This document shows, piece after piece, positions 56,222 through 64,000 of a DNA stretch of 64,000 nt (the stretch's first letter is position 1; each line of letters opens with the position of its first letter). Below the pieces are notes generated by a model that did no database searches, was not told where the DNA came from, and saw only the letters and a list, made by a program, of their open reading frames with translations. This stretch comes from Brenneria goodwinii (lineage in GTDB: Bacteria > Pseudomonadota > Gammaproteobacteria > Enterobacterales > Enterobacteriaceae), in contig NZ_CP014137.1 in the NCBI RefSeq assembly GCF_002291445.1, positions 4,960,001-5,024,000 of the forward strand, given 5' to 3'. The translations under genes and the position numbers were made by a program.

Positions 56222-58090
56222 TTATTTCAATTGATTACCAAATTCACGGCGTACCGCCAGTTCATTCCATAACCGCAGCGACCTTTCATCTTTAAAAAGC
56301 AGCGAGAAAATGATCACCAGCAAAAATCCCGCGGGGATGGAGACGATGCCAGGATTGTTCAGGGTGATGAGCGGCGCGCGCAGGCCGACAATACTGGTGG
56401 CGTCAGTTGGGATCGCCTCCGCTTTTTCCTGTAACTCGGCGCGCTGAAGGGTCAGCTTGTGAATCAAGGCGTCGGTTTCGCGACTCGACGGTGAACGCTG
56501 AGCAACTTGCAGTTGTTCAGCAATCGCCTGCGCCTGTAATTGTGATGCGGCTTTTTGCTGCAATGGATAGGTCATGCTGGGCGAAACCAACACCAGCGCG
56601 ATAGAAAGCAGGGTGCCGCCAATGATGCCGGCGAGAACGCCGGATGTGTTGCACCGGCGCCAGTAAAGGGACATCACCAGCGCCGGCAGATTTGCTGACG
56701 CGGCTACGGCATAACCCAGCCCGACCAGGTGAGCGACGTTTTGCCCTTTGGCCGCGATGCCGGCCACCACGGCGACGATCGCCATAAGAAGTGTGGCGAT
56801 GCGGGCCGCGATGACCTGCTGCCTCTCGCTGGCGATCCCTTTACGAATCGCTCCCACGTAAACATCGTGCGCCATGGCTGAGGCCGCCGCCAGGGTCAGG
56901 CCGGCGACCACGGCAACGATGGTGGCGAAGGAGATCGCGGCGACCAGCGCCAGCAGAAAGTTCCCGCCCAGGCTGGCCGCGCCGCCGCCAAGGTATTGCG
57001 CCAGGAGCGGGGCGGCCAGATTGCCGCCTTTGTCGGCCGCTTTGATGGCGTCGGCGCCGATATAGTGCGCGCAAGCAAAACCGATGACGATAATGAAGAG
57101 ATGGCATAAGCCAATGCCGAGCATTCCCCACAATACCGAGTGGCGCGCGGTTTTCGCATCGCGGACGGCAAAGAAGCGCATCAGAACATGAGGCATCGCG
57201 GCGGTGCCCAGCAACAGCGCCAACCCCAGGGAGATCTGCTCAACCGGTTTCTTAAGATAAAGCCCTGGTTCGAGGAAGCGTTGTCCTGACTCTTCCAGCG
57301 TCAACGATGATGAGTAAAAGGTCTTAAACACATAGTGTTGCAAGCGAGAGTCATTGGCGAGATGGTTGAAAAAACTGAAGGGATTGAACCCATAGGGCAA
57401 CCATGAAAGGACAACCAGAATAAAACAGCAAGAGATCAGGAGCACCGCTTTGGTCACCTGAACGGTTGTGGTTGCACGCATCCCGCCAAAGGTGACGTAG
57501 ATAAGCATCAACGCGCCTACGGCGATAACTGAAATTTCATAGGGCACGCCGATAAGGGCGCGGATAATAACCGCACCGCCGACAATTTGCGGCACCATAT
57601 AAAATAGCGCCACGATCACGCTGGATATGGCCGCCACTATTTTGGTGGAGCGAAAAGCATTGCGCCACGCCAGCACATCCCCAAGGGTATATTTCCCCAG
57701 GTTCCGGCACGGCTCCGCAACCAACAGCAGCACAGGAATAAAGGCGACGAAAAAGCCGATAAGATAATTAACGCCGTCAAAACCATAGAGCGCAATCAAG
57801 CCGGAAACGCCGAGAAAGGCCGCCGCTGATAAATAATCACCGGCGATTGCCAATCCGTTCTGTTTGGCGCCAATACCGCCGCCGGCGGTATAAAAATCGC
57901 CCGCCGAGTTATTTTTACGTGAAGCAATCCAGGTGATCGCCAGCGAAGCTAAAAATAATAAAGCGAAAATATAGAAGGTAATATGCCGGTGTTCATTATC
58001 AACCACCGTTGTTTCCGCCGCGAATACGTTATTTACGCTGAGCATTATCAGGGTAAAGCAACTAAGCAATGTGTTTATTCGTTTCTTCAT
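56222..58090 (-). CDS. Sodium:solute symporter (ActP/acetate permease-like)
   Basis: A 622-residue SSS-family transporter with a signal-like N-terminus (ending NNVFAAE) and about 13 transmembrane helices. ActP-like motifs are AGGGIGAKQNGLAIAGDYLSAA near residue 70 and GTAAMPHVLMRFF near 325. A soluble insert at about 515-570 is Gln/Ala/Glu-rich. I chose the ATG at 58090, inside the end of the DUF485 gene (28-bp overlap), as in yjcH-actP of E. coli. Known relatives carry acetate, pyruvate or other short monocarboxylates. The adjacent nitrilase suggests a carboxylic acid connected with nitrile breakdown. Confidence 0.87.
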   Translation of the reverse strand: MKKRINTLLSCFTLIMLSVNNVFAAETTVVDNEHRHITFYIFALLFLASLAITWIASRKNNSAGDFYTAGGGIGAKQNGLAIAGDYLSAAAFLGVSGLIALYGFDGVNYLIGFFVAFIPVLLLVAEPCRNLGKYTLGDVLAWRNAFRSTKIVAAISSVIVALFYMVPQIVGGAVIIRALIGVPYEISVIAVGALMLIYVTFGGMRATTTVQVTKAVLLISCCFILVVLSWLPYGFNPFSFFNHLANDSRLQHYVFKTFYSSSLTLEESGQRFLEPGLYLKKPVEQISLGLALLLGTAAMPHVLMRFFAVRDAKTARHSVLWGMLGIGLCHLFIIVIGFACAHYIGADAIKAADKGGNLAAPLLAQYLGGGAASLGGNFLLALVAAISFATIVAVVAGLTLAAASAMAHDVYVGAIRKGIASERQQVIAARIATLLMAIVAVVAGIAAKGQNVAHLVGLGYAVAASANLPALVMSLYWRRCNTSGVLAGIIGGTLLSIALVLVSPSMTYPLQQKAASQLQAQAIAEQLQVAQRSPSSRETDALIHKLTLQRAELQEKAEAIPTDATSIVGLRAPLITLNNPGIVSIPAGFLLVIIFSLLFKDERSLRLWNELAVRREFGNQLK

Positions 58091-58415
58091 TTTTATATCC
58101 GTCCAGAAATTGTGATAACTTTTTACTTTCTCGATCGAAATGACGCATTTTGACGGCATAGCGGCAGGCAATAAGGCCGCCCAGCGGATATTGTAGAATG
58201 GCCCATACCAGTCCGATATTGACCGCGCCGGCAATTTTTACCTTCATCAGGTCGGGAAAAAAGCTATTCATAAATGGGATGGAAAAGAAAAAGATCAGGC
58301 TGATGATTAACAGTTTTATTATTGCCGACTGTTTTTTTATGACCATCTCTTTATAGTTTTTATGTTGGTAAATTTCGTCCCATGAATAGGACTGTGTGGA
58401 ATCTTTATTACTCAT
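58062..58415 (-). CDS. DUF485 membrane protein (YjcH-like)
   Basis: A 117-residue inner-membrane protein with two helices (IIKLLIISLIFFFSIPFM and IGLVWAILQYPLGGLIACRYA), the usual DUF485 pattern. Such proteins are encoded just upstream of ActP-type symporters and are thought to assist them. It overlaps the symporter gene by 28 bp, so the two are coupled. It is the first gene of the nitrilase operon. Confidence 0.87.
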   Translation of the reverse strand: MSNKDSTQSYSWDEIYQHKNYKEMVIKKQSAIIKLLIISLIFFFSIPFMNSFFPDLMKVKIAGAVNIGLVWAILQYPLGGLIACRYAVKMRHFDRESKKLSQFLDGYKNEETNKHIA

Positions 58416-58480
58416 ATAGATTTCCCCCGGTGTGTGTGTTTAAAAGCTAGCAAACAGTTTCCCCAACGAAAAGTTGAGAA

Positions 58481-58535
58481 TTTGCAGCTGGCTTTGCAAA
58501 AATGCAAAGCCGGGTTTGCATTATAATTGTGCAAA
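58481..58535 (-). promoter_or_regulatory. Operator/promoter of the DUF485-symporter-nitrilase operon
   Basis: It contains a perfect dyad, GGCTTTGCA-AAAA-TGCAAAGCC (58490-58511). A second follows, TTTGCA-N9-TGCAAA (58515-58535), and there is a further TTTGCA at 58481. The spacer of the second dyad holds TATAAT on the minus strand, a perfect -10 with no good -35, about 100 bp upstream of the DUF485 start. Regulator binding would overlap the promoter. The neighbouring LysR gene is the natural candidate. Confidence 0.65.
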
Positions 58536-58713
58536 TGAAGGAGAATGCGAACTCACAAAGAGCAATAAACGCGGCTTAATAAAAATTGAACCGGAGTTTA
58601 TAGCGGTAGCTGGTTGATAACTTTCATATCCAGACGGGAATGACATGATCTGGATAAGAATATAAGTATGGATAGTCATGTGTCGCCGCACCATCAGGGA
58701 GCATTGATGGGGG

Positions 58714-59652
58714 CTACCTGCCTATTTTATTCTCATTCGAGATTTTTATTCCGGCGGGCGTGGGATAATCTCGGTTCAAGATTTCCACGAGGAAGCTAAT
58801 TACCGCTTTCATTTTCGGTAAATATCTCAGTTCCCGATGGACAGAGAGCCAAACCGTGCGTTCGGTATTGACCTCTTTTTCCAGTAATCGCTTTAGCCCA
58901 AACCGTTCTGCGTGCATGAATTCGGGCAACATAACAATGCCCGCCCCGGCGGCGGCGGAAAACATTTGCGCGACCATGCTGCTGGAGCTGAATACAACAT
59001 TCGGCGTATCAATACATTCGTTTAACCAACGAACCGTATCCAACTGAACTAAGTCATCAATATAGCTGATAAATTTGTGTTGCCTGAGCTCATCTACCGA
59101 CACGGGTTTAACCTGATTTTCCCAATATTTATCCGAGGCATAAAGATACAGCGAAAATTTTCCGACGGGCAAAATATCCAATCCCTGACTTTCATAAGGA
59201 TAAAAGCTGAGAAACAGGTCTGCTTCGCGGCGGTTAACATGAACCTGGTATGATGAGGTCAGCAGCTCTACCCTGATCCCCGGGTAACGGCGTTTGAAAT
59301 CAACCAACTGCTCGGCCAGATAGAATGAGGCGATGCCTTCCATCGTGCCAATGCGCACCTCGCCAGCCAGTTCATCAACCTTTTGCGCGGATGTTTTGCC
59401 TATCATGGCCAGCGTCTGGGCCTCCATCGCCTCAATGTGGGCAATCAATTTATTGCCGCCGGGGGTGATTTTAAGCCCGGAAGGGTGGCGTTCGAACATC
59501 GGCGTGCCGATGGCTTTTTCAAGGCTGGTGATATGACGGCTGATGGTTGATACGTCCACCCGCAGCGCTTTGCCTGCGCCAGATAAACTACCGGAGCGAA
59601 CCACTTGCAAAAAGATCCGTAGATCATTCCAATTAGGCATTGATGCTGGCAT
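58714..59652 (-). CDS. LysR-family regulator upstream of the nitrilase operon
   Basis: A 312-residue LysR-type regulator. The N-terminal winged helix is DLRIFLQVVRSGSLSGAGKALRVDVSTISRHITSLEKAIG (residues 10-50, split here by family convention into recognition and scaffold helices). The effector domain spans about 95-300. It is followed on the same strand by the DUF485-symporter-nitrilase genes, with a 298-bp gap holding the TTTGCA dyads. This is not the usual divergent LysR arrangement but supports local control. The effector may be a nitrile or its acid. Confidence 0.86.
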   Translation of the reverse strand: MPASMPNWNDLRIFLQVVRSGSLSGAGKALRVDVSTISRHITSLEKAIGTPMFERHPSGLKITPGGNKLIAHIEAMEAQTLAMIGKTSAQKVDELAGEVRIGTMEGIASFYLAEQLVDFKRRYPGIRVELLTSSYQVHVNRREADLFLSFYPYESQGLDILPVGKFSLYLYASDKYWENQVKPVSVDELRQHKFISYIDDLVQLDTVRWLNECIDTPNVVFSSSSMVAQMFSAAAGAGIVMLPEFMHAERFGLKRLLEKEVNTERTVWLSVHRELRYLPKMKAVISFLVEILNRDYPTPAGIKISNENKIGR

Positions 59653-59865
59653 GTATTTCTCTCTACCACCGGTTATTTTGGCTTATGCGCATCATGACGC
59701 TGCGATAATAAAAAATGATGACGCTGTGCGTGATTAATGTATTTCTTTCGCCCGAGATATCACTTTCAGATTTGCATATCTCAAATTATTGTCAAGTGGA
59801 TGGCTCCGGCTTGATTCGATACCCATTTGATGCGATGGCGTTATTCACCAGGAGAAATTTTTCTT

Positions 59866-60783
59866 TTAATGCGGCTGCAATGTGAATGTCGCCGATTTTT
59901 TGATGAAGTCGCCGAATCTTTTGTATATTTCGCCCTTGGCTTTAATGGCCATCGTCAGATGAACTTTTGGCAGTTCGGGGAACCCTTCAGCACTGGATAA
60001 TATTTCATGATTTTTATCAATAGCGCTTTGTGGAAGGATGCTAATTCCCAGCCCGGAAGAGAGCGCCAGTTTAATATTTTGGTAAGACGCACTTTCATAA
60101 GCCGTGTAGTAGTCTTTTCCTTCCTTTGCTAAAACCTCTTTTCCCGCCTGGCGATAGGCACAGCCTTCCGGGAAGAATATACATGGAACGGCATCCAGTT
60201 CAGTGAAAGTTAATTTACTTTTACTCACCCAATGCAACGGCTCTGACCATAAGAGCCGGGTGTTTTTTATGCCTATTCCACTGAGATCTTTTTCTGCGTT
60301 CGTATGTTTGAATATGGCGATATCCAAATCGCCCTGATTAATTAAATCGACGAGCTGCGCGGATAGCGTGGATGTGATTTGCAGACGCAACGTGGGATTC
60401 AGCGTCAGACAATACGATATCGCGGAAAGAATATCGCCAATTTTAAAATCATCCGGAACACCGAGACGAATATAGCCGGTTAGCTCCGTCTCCCTTATTG
60501 AACCGATGGTATCGCTTAAGCGATAAAGGATCTCGCGCACGGCGGGAAGCAGGCGTTCGCCGTCAGGGGTTAGCCCGGTGATGTGGCCTTGGCTCCGTAT
60601 GACAAGACGACGCCCCAGGATCTCTTCGAATTTTTGCAGGCTCTGCGTCAGCGCCGACTGGGTACGATGGAGCCTGAGGCTCGCCAGTTGAAAACTTCTC
60701 TCTTCCGCGATACAGGTAAACATACGCAGGTGTTCAAGCGTTATGCGCCGGTCGCCCAGGCGGTCTATGCCGTTCATCTTCAT
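59866..60783 (-). CDS. LysR-family regulator
   Basis: A 305-residue LysR regulator. The DNA-binding part is ITLEHLRMFTCIAEERSF...ALTQSLQKFEEILGRRLVIR (residues 14-60), with a substrate-binding domain from about 100. AAGGACGTCAA precedes the ATG. No divergent structural gene is next to it: ahpC starts 347 bp away on the other strand. It shares little with OxyR (no Cys pair at the expected place), so control of ahpC is not assumed. The target is unknown. Confidence 0.82.
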   Translation of the reverse strand: MKMNGIDRLGDRRITLEHLRMFTCIAEERSFQLASLRLHRTQSALTQSLQKFEEILGRRLVIRSQGHITGLTPDGERLLPAVREILYRLSDTIGSIRETELTGYIRLGVPDDFKIGDILSAISYCLTLNPTLRLQITSTLSAQLVDLINQGDLDIAIFKHTNAEKDLSGIGIKNTRLLWSEPLHWVSKSKLTFTELDAVPCIFFPEGCAYRQAGKEVLAKEGKDYYTAYESASYQNIKLALSSGLGISILPQSAIDKNHEILSSAEGFPELPKVHLTMAIKAKGEIYKRFGDFIKKSATFTLQPH

Positions 60784-61130
60784 TTGACGTCCTTGATTGA
60801 TGATTAATTAAATTTATTATGAAGAGCTAGATATTAATCGCCAAGAAAATTGATTGCCAGATTTTCGCTGGCGCGGCGGCGATAACGGCGGGATCTTTGC
60901 TGAATTTAAGGCCGGAAAGGGTTGATGAACATGTCAGCGTTGCCGGCGTTGTTGTGACGAACGCATGTAACGCTATCTCTGATGCGGTTGCTCAAGGAGT
61001 TATGTAAAGTAAATGTTGCACCTATCGCTAAGTAAGGTATTACTTATCGATTCGATAACAACAACGGATTGGTGATGTTCGTCACGTTTCTGTACTTTAC
61101 TCCCATACCAACACACATGAGGATATAGTG
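60784..61130 (+). promoter_or_regulatory. ahpC upstream region with palindrome
   Basis: 347 bp without a gene. A perfect TTATCG-ATT-CGATAA palindrome lies at 61044-61058, with CTATCG repeats at 61023. Its position, about 75 bp before the ahpC start, is where OxyR acts in enterobacteria, but the match to the spaced ATAG/CTAT OxyR pattern is only partial. ATGAGGATATAG gives the ribosome binding site. Confidence 0.3.
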
Positions 61131-61694
61131 ATGTCAGTAATTAACACCCAGGTTAAACCGTTCAAAAACATGGCGTTCAAAGACGGTAAGTTCATCGAAG
61201 TCACTGAGAAAGATATCGAAGGCAAATGGAGCGTATTCTTCTTCTATCCGGCCGACTTTACTTTCGTTTGCCCGACTGAACTGGGCGATGTTGCCGACTA
61301 CTACGATGAATTCCAACAGCGCGGTGTGGAAATTTACTCTGTTTCTACCGACACGCATTTCACACACAAAGCGTGGCACAGCAGCTCTGAAACCATCGCT
61401 AAAATCAAATACACCATGATCGGCGACCCGACTGGTCAGCTGTCGCGCAACTTTGAAAACCTGCGTGAAGCCGAAGGCCTGGCTGACCGCGGTACGTTCA
61501 TTGTCGACCCTCAGGGTATCATCCAGGCAGTGGAAATCACCGCTGAAGGTATCGGCCGTGATGCGTCGGACCTGCTGCGTAAAGTGAAAGCCGCTCAGTA
61601 TGTTGCTTCTCACCCAGGTGAAGTTTGCCCCGCCAAGTGGAAAGAAGGTGAAGCGACTCTGGCTCCGTCTCTGGATCTGGTCGGCAAGATCTAA
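61131..61694 (+). CDS. ahpC: Alkyl hydroperoxide reductase subunit C (peroxiredoxin)
   Basis: A 187-residue typical 2-Cys peroxiredoxin, the same length as E. coli AhpC and nearly colinear with it. The peroxidatic cysteine is Cys47 in YPADFTFVCPTEL; the resolving cysteine is in GEVCPAKW near 166. It reduces hydrogen peroxide and organic peroxides in the cytoplasm and is recycled by AhpF, encoded next. The ATG at 61131 is preferred to the adjacent in-frame GTG because GAGGA lies at the right distance. Confidence 0.98.
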   Translation: MSVINTQVKPFKNMAFKDGKFIEVTEKDIEGKWSVFFFYPADFTFVCPTELGDVADYYDEFQQRGVEIYSVSTDTHFTHKAWHSSSETIAKIKYTMIGDPTGQLSRNFENLREAEGLADRGTFIVDPQGIIQAVEITAEGIGRDASDLLRKVKAAQYVASHPGEVCPAKWKEGEATLAPSLDLVGKI

Positions 61695-61722
61695 GTCAGA
61701 CCCCGCTGAGATTATGTTTTTT

Positions 61723-61748
61723 ATCGGGTGCCTGGCACCCGATTTTTT
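61723..61748 (+). terminator. Attenuating terminator between ahpC and ahpF
   Basis: ATCGGGTGCC and GGCACCCGAT form a strong hairpin directly followed by TTTTTT. Its place inside the operon suggests partial termination, giving more AhpC than AhpF. Confidence 0.85.
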
Positions 61749-61764
61749 GCACGGAGGATAACCA

Positions 61765-63333
61765 ATGCTCGACAATACAATGAAAGTCCAGTTGAAAGCC
61801 TATCTGGAAAAATTAACTAAACCTGTTGAGTTAATTGCGACTCTGGATGACTCGGCGAAATCTTCTGAAGTAAGAGAATTACTGACTGAAATTGCTGGAT
61901 TATCCGATCAGGTCAGCTTCTCTGAGAATAATGATCTGGCTGTACGTAAACCCTCTTTTCTGATTACCAACCCAGGATCTCAGAGCGGCCCGCGTTTTGC
62001 CGGCGCCCCGATGGGACATGAATTTACCTCTCTGATTCTGGCGTTGTTGCAGGTTGGTGGACATCCGTCAAAAGAAGCGAAAGAATTACTCGACCAAATC
62101 CGCAATCTTGATGGCAAGTTCCATTTCGAAACCTATTACTCGCTGTCGTGCCACAACTGTCCTGATGTGGTGCAGGCGCTGAATTTAATGGCTGTCCTGA
62201 ATCCGAATATTACCCATACCGCTATTGACGGCGGCGTATTTCAGGATGAGATCCAAAGTCGTAACGTCATGGGCGTGCCGACCGTGTTCCTTAACGGCGA
62301 ACACTTTAGCCAAGGCCGCATGAGCCTTAACGAAATCGTGACCAAAATTGATACCGGCGCGGGCGCCAAGCAGGTTGAAAAACTGAACCAGCGCGACGTT
62401 TACGACGTGCTGATTATCGGCAGCGGCCCGGCAGGGGCGGCGGCGGCGGTCTATTCCGCCCGTAAAGGTATTCGCACCGGTCTGGTGGGCGAGCGTTTCG
62501 GCGGCCAGATTCTGGATACCGTGGATATTGAAAACTACATCTCCGTGCCGAAAACGGAAGGGGCGAAACTGGCTACCGCGCTGAAGAGCCACGTGGATGA
62601 CTATGACGTTGACGTGATCGACGCGCAGAGCGCCGAAGCGTTGATCCCCGGCGGTAAACCGGGCATGCCGCATCAGGTGATAACCGTTTCCGGCGCGACA
62701 CTGAAAGCGCGCAGCGTGATTATTGCGACCGGCGCTCGCTGGAGAAATATGAATGTGCCCGGCGAAGATCAGTATCGTACCCGCGGCGTGACCTACTGCC
62801 CGCACTGCGACGGCCCGCTGTTTAAAGGCAAGCACGTCGCGGTGATCGGCGGCGGTAACTCCGGCGTGGAAGCGGCGATCGATCTGGCTGGCGTGGTGAA
62901 GCACGTTACGCTGCTGGAGTTTGCGCCGGAGCTGAAAGCTGACTCCGTATTACAGGACAAGGTGCGCAGTCTGCCGAATGTCGACATTATCCTTAATGCG
63001 CAGACCACGGAAGTGAAGGGCGACGGTCAGAAAGTAACCGGGCTGACCTATAAGGATCGCGTTAGCGATACGCAGCATGAATTGCCGCTGGAAGGGATCT
63101 TCGTTCAGATCGGTCTGCTGCCCAATACCAACTGGCTGGAAGGCACCATCGCCCGTAACCGGATTGGCGAAATTGAAATTGATGCCAAGTGCGAAACCAG
63201 CGTTAAAGGCATTTTTGCCGCCGGCGATTGCACTACGGTGCCGTACAAGCAGATCATCATCGCTACCGGCGAAGGGGCCAAAGCTTCTCTGAGCGCGTTT
63301 GACTACCTCATCAGAACCGAGTCAGCCGTTTGA
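61765..63333 (+). CDS. ahpF: Alkyl hydroperoxide reductase subunit F
   Basis: A 522-residue FAD-dependent disulfide reductase that passes electrons from NADH to AhpC. The N-terminal tandem thioredoxin-like domain carries CHNC near residue 129. The FAD motif IIGSGPAGAAAAVYSARKG lies near 215, the active disulfide CPHCDG near 345, the NAD site VIGGGNSGVEAAIDLAG near 355, and GIFAAGDCTT near 475. Sequence and length match enterobacterial AhpF throughout. ACGGAGGATAACC precedes the ATG. Confidence 0.98.
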   Translation: MLDNTMKVQLKAYLEKLTKPVELIATLDDSAKSSEVRELLTEIAGLSDQVSFSENNDLAVRKPSFLITNPGSQSGPRFAGAPMGHEFTSLILALLQVGGHPSKEAKELLDQIRNLDGKFHFETYYSLSCHNCPDVVQALNLMAVLNPNITHTAIDGGVFQDEIQSRNVMGVPTVFLNGEHFSQGRMSLNEIVTKIDTGAGAKQVEKLNQRDVYDVLIIGSGPAGAAAAVYSARKGIRTGLVGERFGGQILDTVDIENYISVPKTEGAKLATALKSHVDDYDVDVIDAQSAEALIPGGKPGMPHQVITVSGATLKARSVIIATGARWRNMNVPGEDQYRTRGVTYCPHCDGPLFKGKHVAVIGGGNSGVEAAIDLAGVVKHVTLLEFAPELKADSVLQDKVRSLPNVDIILNAQTTEVKGDGQKVTGLTYKDRVSDTQHELPLEGIFVQIGLLPNTNWLEGTIARNRIGEIEIDAKCETSVKGIFAAGDCTTVPYKQIIIATGEGAKASLSAFDYLIRTESAV

Positions 63334-63337
63334 TATT

Positions 63338-63364
63338 AACCGCACCGACGGGTGCGGTTGGTTT
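63338..63364 (+). terminator. Terminator of ahpCF
   Basis: AACCGCACC-GACG-GGTGCGGTT is a perfect 9-bp stem with a 4-base loop, 4 bp after the ahpF stop, followed by GGTTT. Confidence 0.85.
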
Positions 63365-63500
63365 ATGAACTCATCATTGCCATATTGGGGAATACCCGTC
63401 ATCGCAACGCCGATTGGGTAACGACGGGCCGTCGTCGAGTAATCGACTGCTCGTTTCTTCCCTATGGGATTTCTGTCAATAGATTGACTTTCTTGTGTCT

Positions 63501-63537
63501 GCCCATTGAGCCATGCTTGATGGGCTTTTTTTTTTTG
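63501..63537 (+). terminator. Strong terminator of an unidentified transcript
   Basis: GCCCAT and ATGGGC arms (63501-63524) are followed by an uninterrupted run of eleven T. The ahpF terminator lies 140 bp upstream and no gene is seen between, so this may end a small RNA. Confidence 0.65.
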
Positions 63538-63668
63538 CGTTTATGGGGAAATAATGTGGAGACAGGGGTTGCCAAGGCACGATAACAACTCCATAATGCC
63601 AGCCCTCCTTACCAGGAGGTGTTGATTGCGGCGTGATATTTAATCCGTCACCGTTTATCTTATCCCCG

Positions 63669-63695
63669 CCCTCGTGTTGCCGAGGGGCGTTTTTC
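63669..63695 (+). terminator. Terminator-like stem-loop
   Basis: CCCTCG-TGTTGC-CGAGGG is a perfect 6-bp stem followed by GCGTTTTT. No gene is seen before it on the plus strand. Confidence 0.6.
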
Positions 63696-64000
63696 ATCCT
63701 GTTATTACTCTGTTTTTTGATTTACCCATACAAAAAATAATAACTTTTTGAACAGACTTATCCACAGGTTGCCTGTGAATGTTTTTCCCGCCGCCGTATC
63801 TTGCTGACAAGACTGTAATTTTTATTTTATTGATATCTATAGATAATAAATTACTTATAAAACGTTATCGCAATCACTTGTACTTTTTGTGACAGTTGAT
63901 TGTCAAAGACTTTTTATATTTATGCACAGGCGATACGACAAACGTGTGACACCGAATCTCAGGATTCACGCATCACGCGGCAATCCTTTCTCTACCGCGC
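63696..64000. other. Promoter-like A+T-rich end of window with DnaA-box matches
   Basis: No gene is seen. TTATCCACA at 63758-63766 and TTATGCACA at 63920-63928 both fit the DnaA consensus TTATNCACA on the plus strand. The region is A+T-rich and probably precedes a gene beyond the window. No GATC cluster or 13-mer repeats suggest a replication origin. Confidence 0.45.

Noticed and set aside
59866..60783. LysR gene considered as oxyR because it lies next to ahpC
   Set aside because: It lacks the cysteine pair and sequence features of OxyR as far as I can see; proximity alone is not enough.
63696..64000. Replication origin
   Set aside because: Only two DnaA boxes, no GATC cluster and no A+T 13-mers.

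Overview
The window looks like a chromosomal segment of a plant- or insect-associated member of the Enterobacterales, possibly a Brenneria/Erwinia/Pectobacteriaceae-type organism. That assignment is an inference from close matches to enterobacterial AhpC/AhpF, a YaiL (DUF2058) protein, a YjcH/ActP-like pair and a sucrose isomerase of the kind known from Erwinia rhapontici and relatives. Most of the window is one G+C-rich iron-acquisition island (about 8.8-46.1 kb) set between more A+T-balanced flanks.

Left flank (1-8.8 kb). A GH31 protein with the sequence hallmarks of alpha-1,4-glucan lyase is preceded in its operon by a Tat-exported protein of unknown function. An exported sucrose isomerase with the isomaltulose-type RLDRD signature follows on the other strand, then a D-2-hydroxyacid dehydrogenase. 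A tRNA-Gly(GCC), preceded by a four-copy 12-bp tandem repeat, ends the flank. Just after the tRNA lies a truncated phage-type integrase start, which marks the tRNA 3' end as a likely island integration point.

Island (9.2-46.1 kb). The complete yersiniabactin-type assembly line is present (Irp2, Irp1, YbtU, YbtT, YbtE), with a YbtA-like AraC activator, YbtX, YbtP, YbtQ and the FyuA receptor. No salicylate synthase (YbtS) or phosphopantetheinyl transferase is visible. A hemophore-type system (HasR-like receptor, HasA-like secreted protein, HasD/HasE/TolC type I exporter) lies between the regulator and irp2. All ten genes from hasR to ybtE face the same way, and most junctions are start/stop overlaps, so protein secretion, receptor and siderophore synthesis look like one ~28-kb transcription unit. 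A 25-bp motif (22/25 identical) precedes both divergent units: it abuts a TTGACA -35 box upstream of hasR and lies at the same relative position upstream of ybtX, where a 16/19 Fur box overlaps the expected -10. This is the most unusual part of the window: a has locus apparently rewired from the HasI/HasS sigma pathway to a YbtA-type regulator. Its receptor lacks the signalling domain and the expected histidine between the FRAP-like and NPDL motifs.

Right flank (46.2-64 kb). It holds a gamma-glutamylcyclotransferase-like protein, a luciferase-like monooxygenase, YaiL, a repeat-rich segment with gene remnants, and a DMT-family transporter. Next is a flavin/Fe-S enoate-reductase-like enzyme with a small membrane protein and a MerR regulator whose probable operator can be seen. 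A nitrilase operon (LysR, DUF485 protein, Na+/solute symporter, nitrilase) has striking TTTGCA dyads at its promoter. A second LysR gene and ahpC-ahpF follow. The last 660 bp hold terminators and two DnaA-box matches but no gene.
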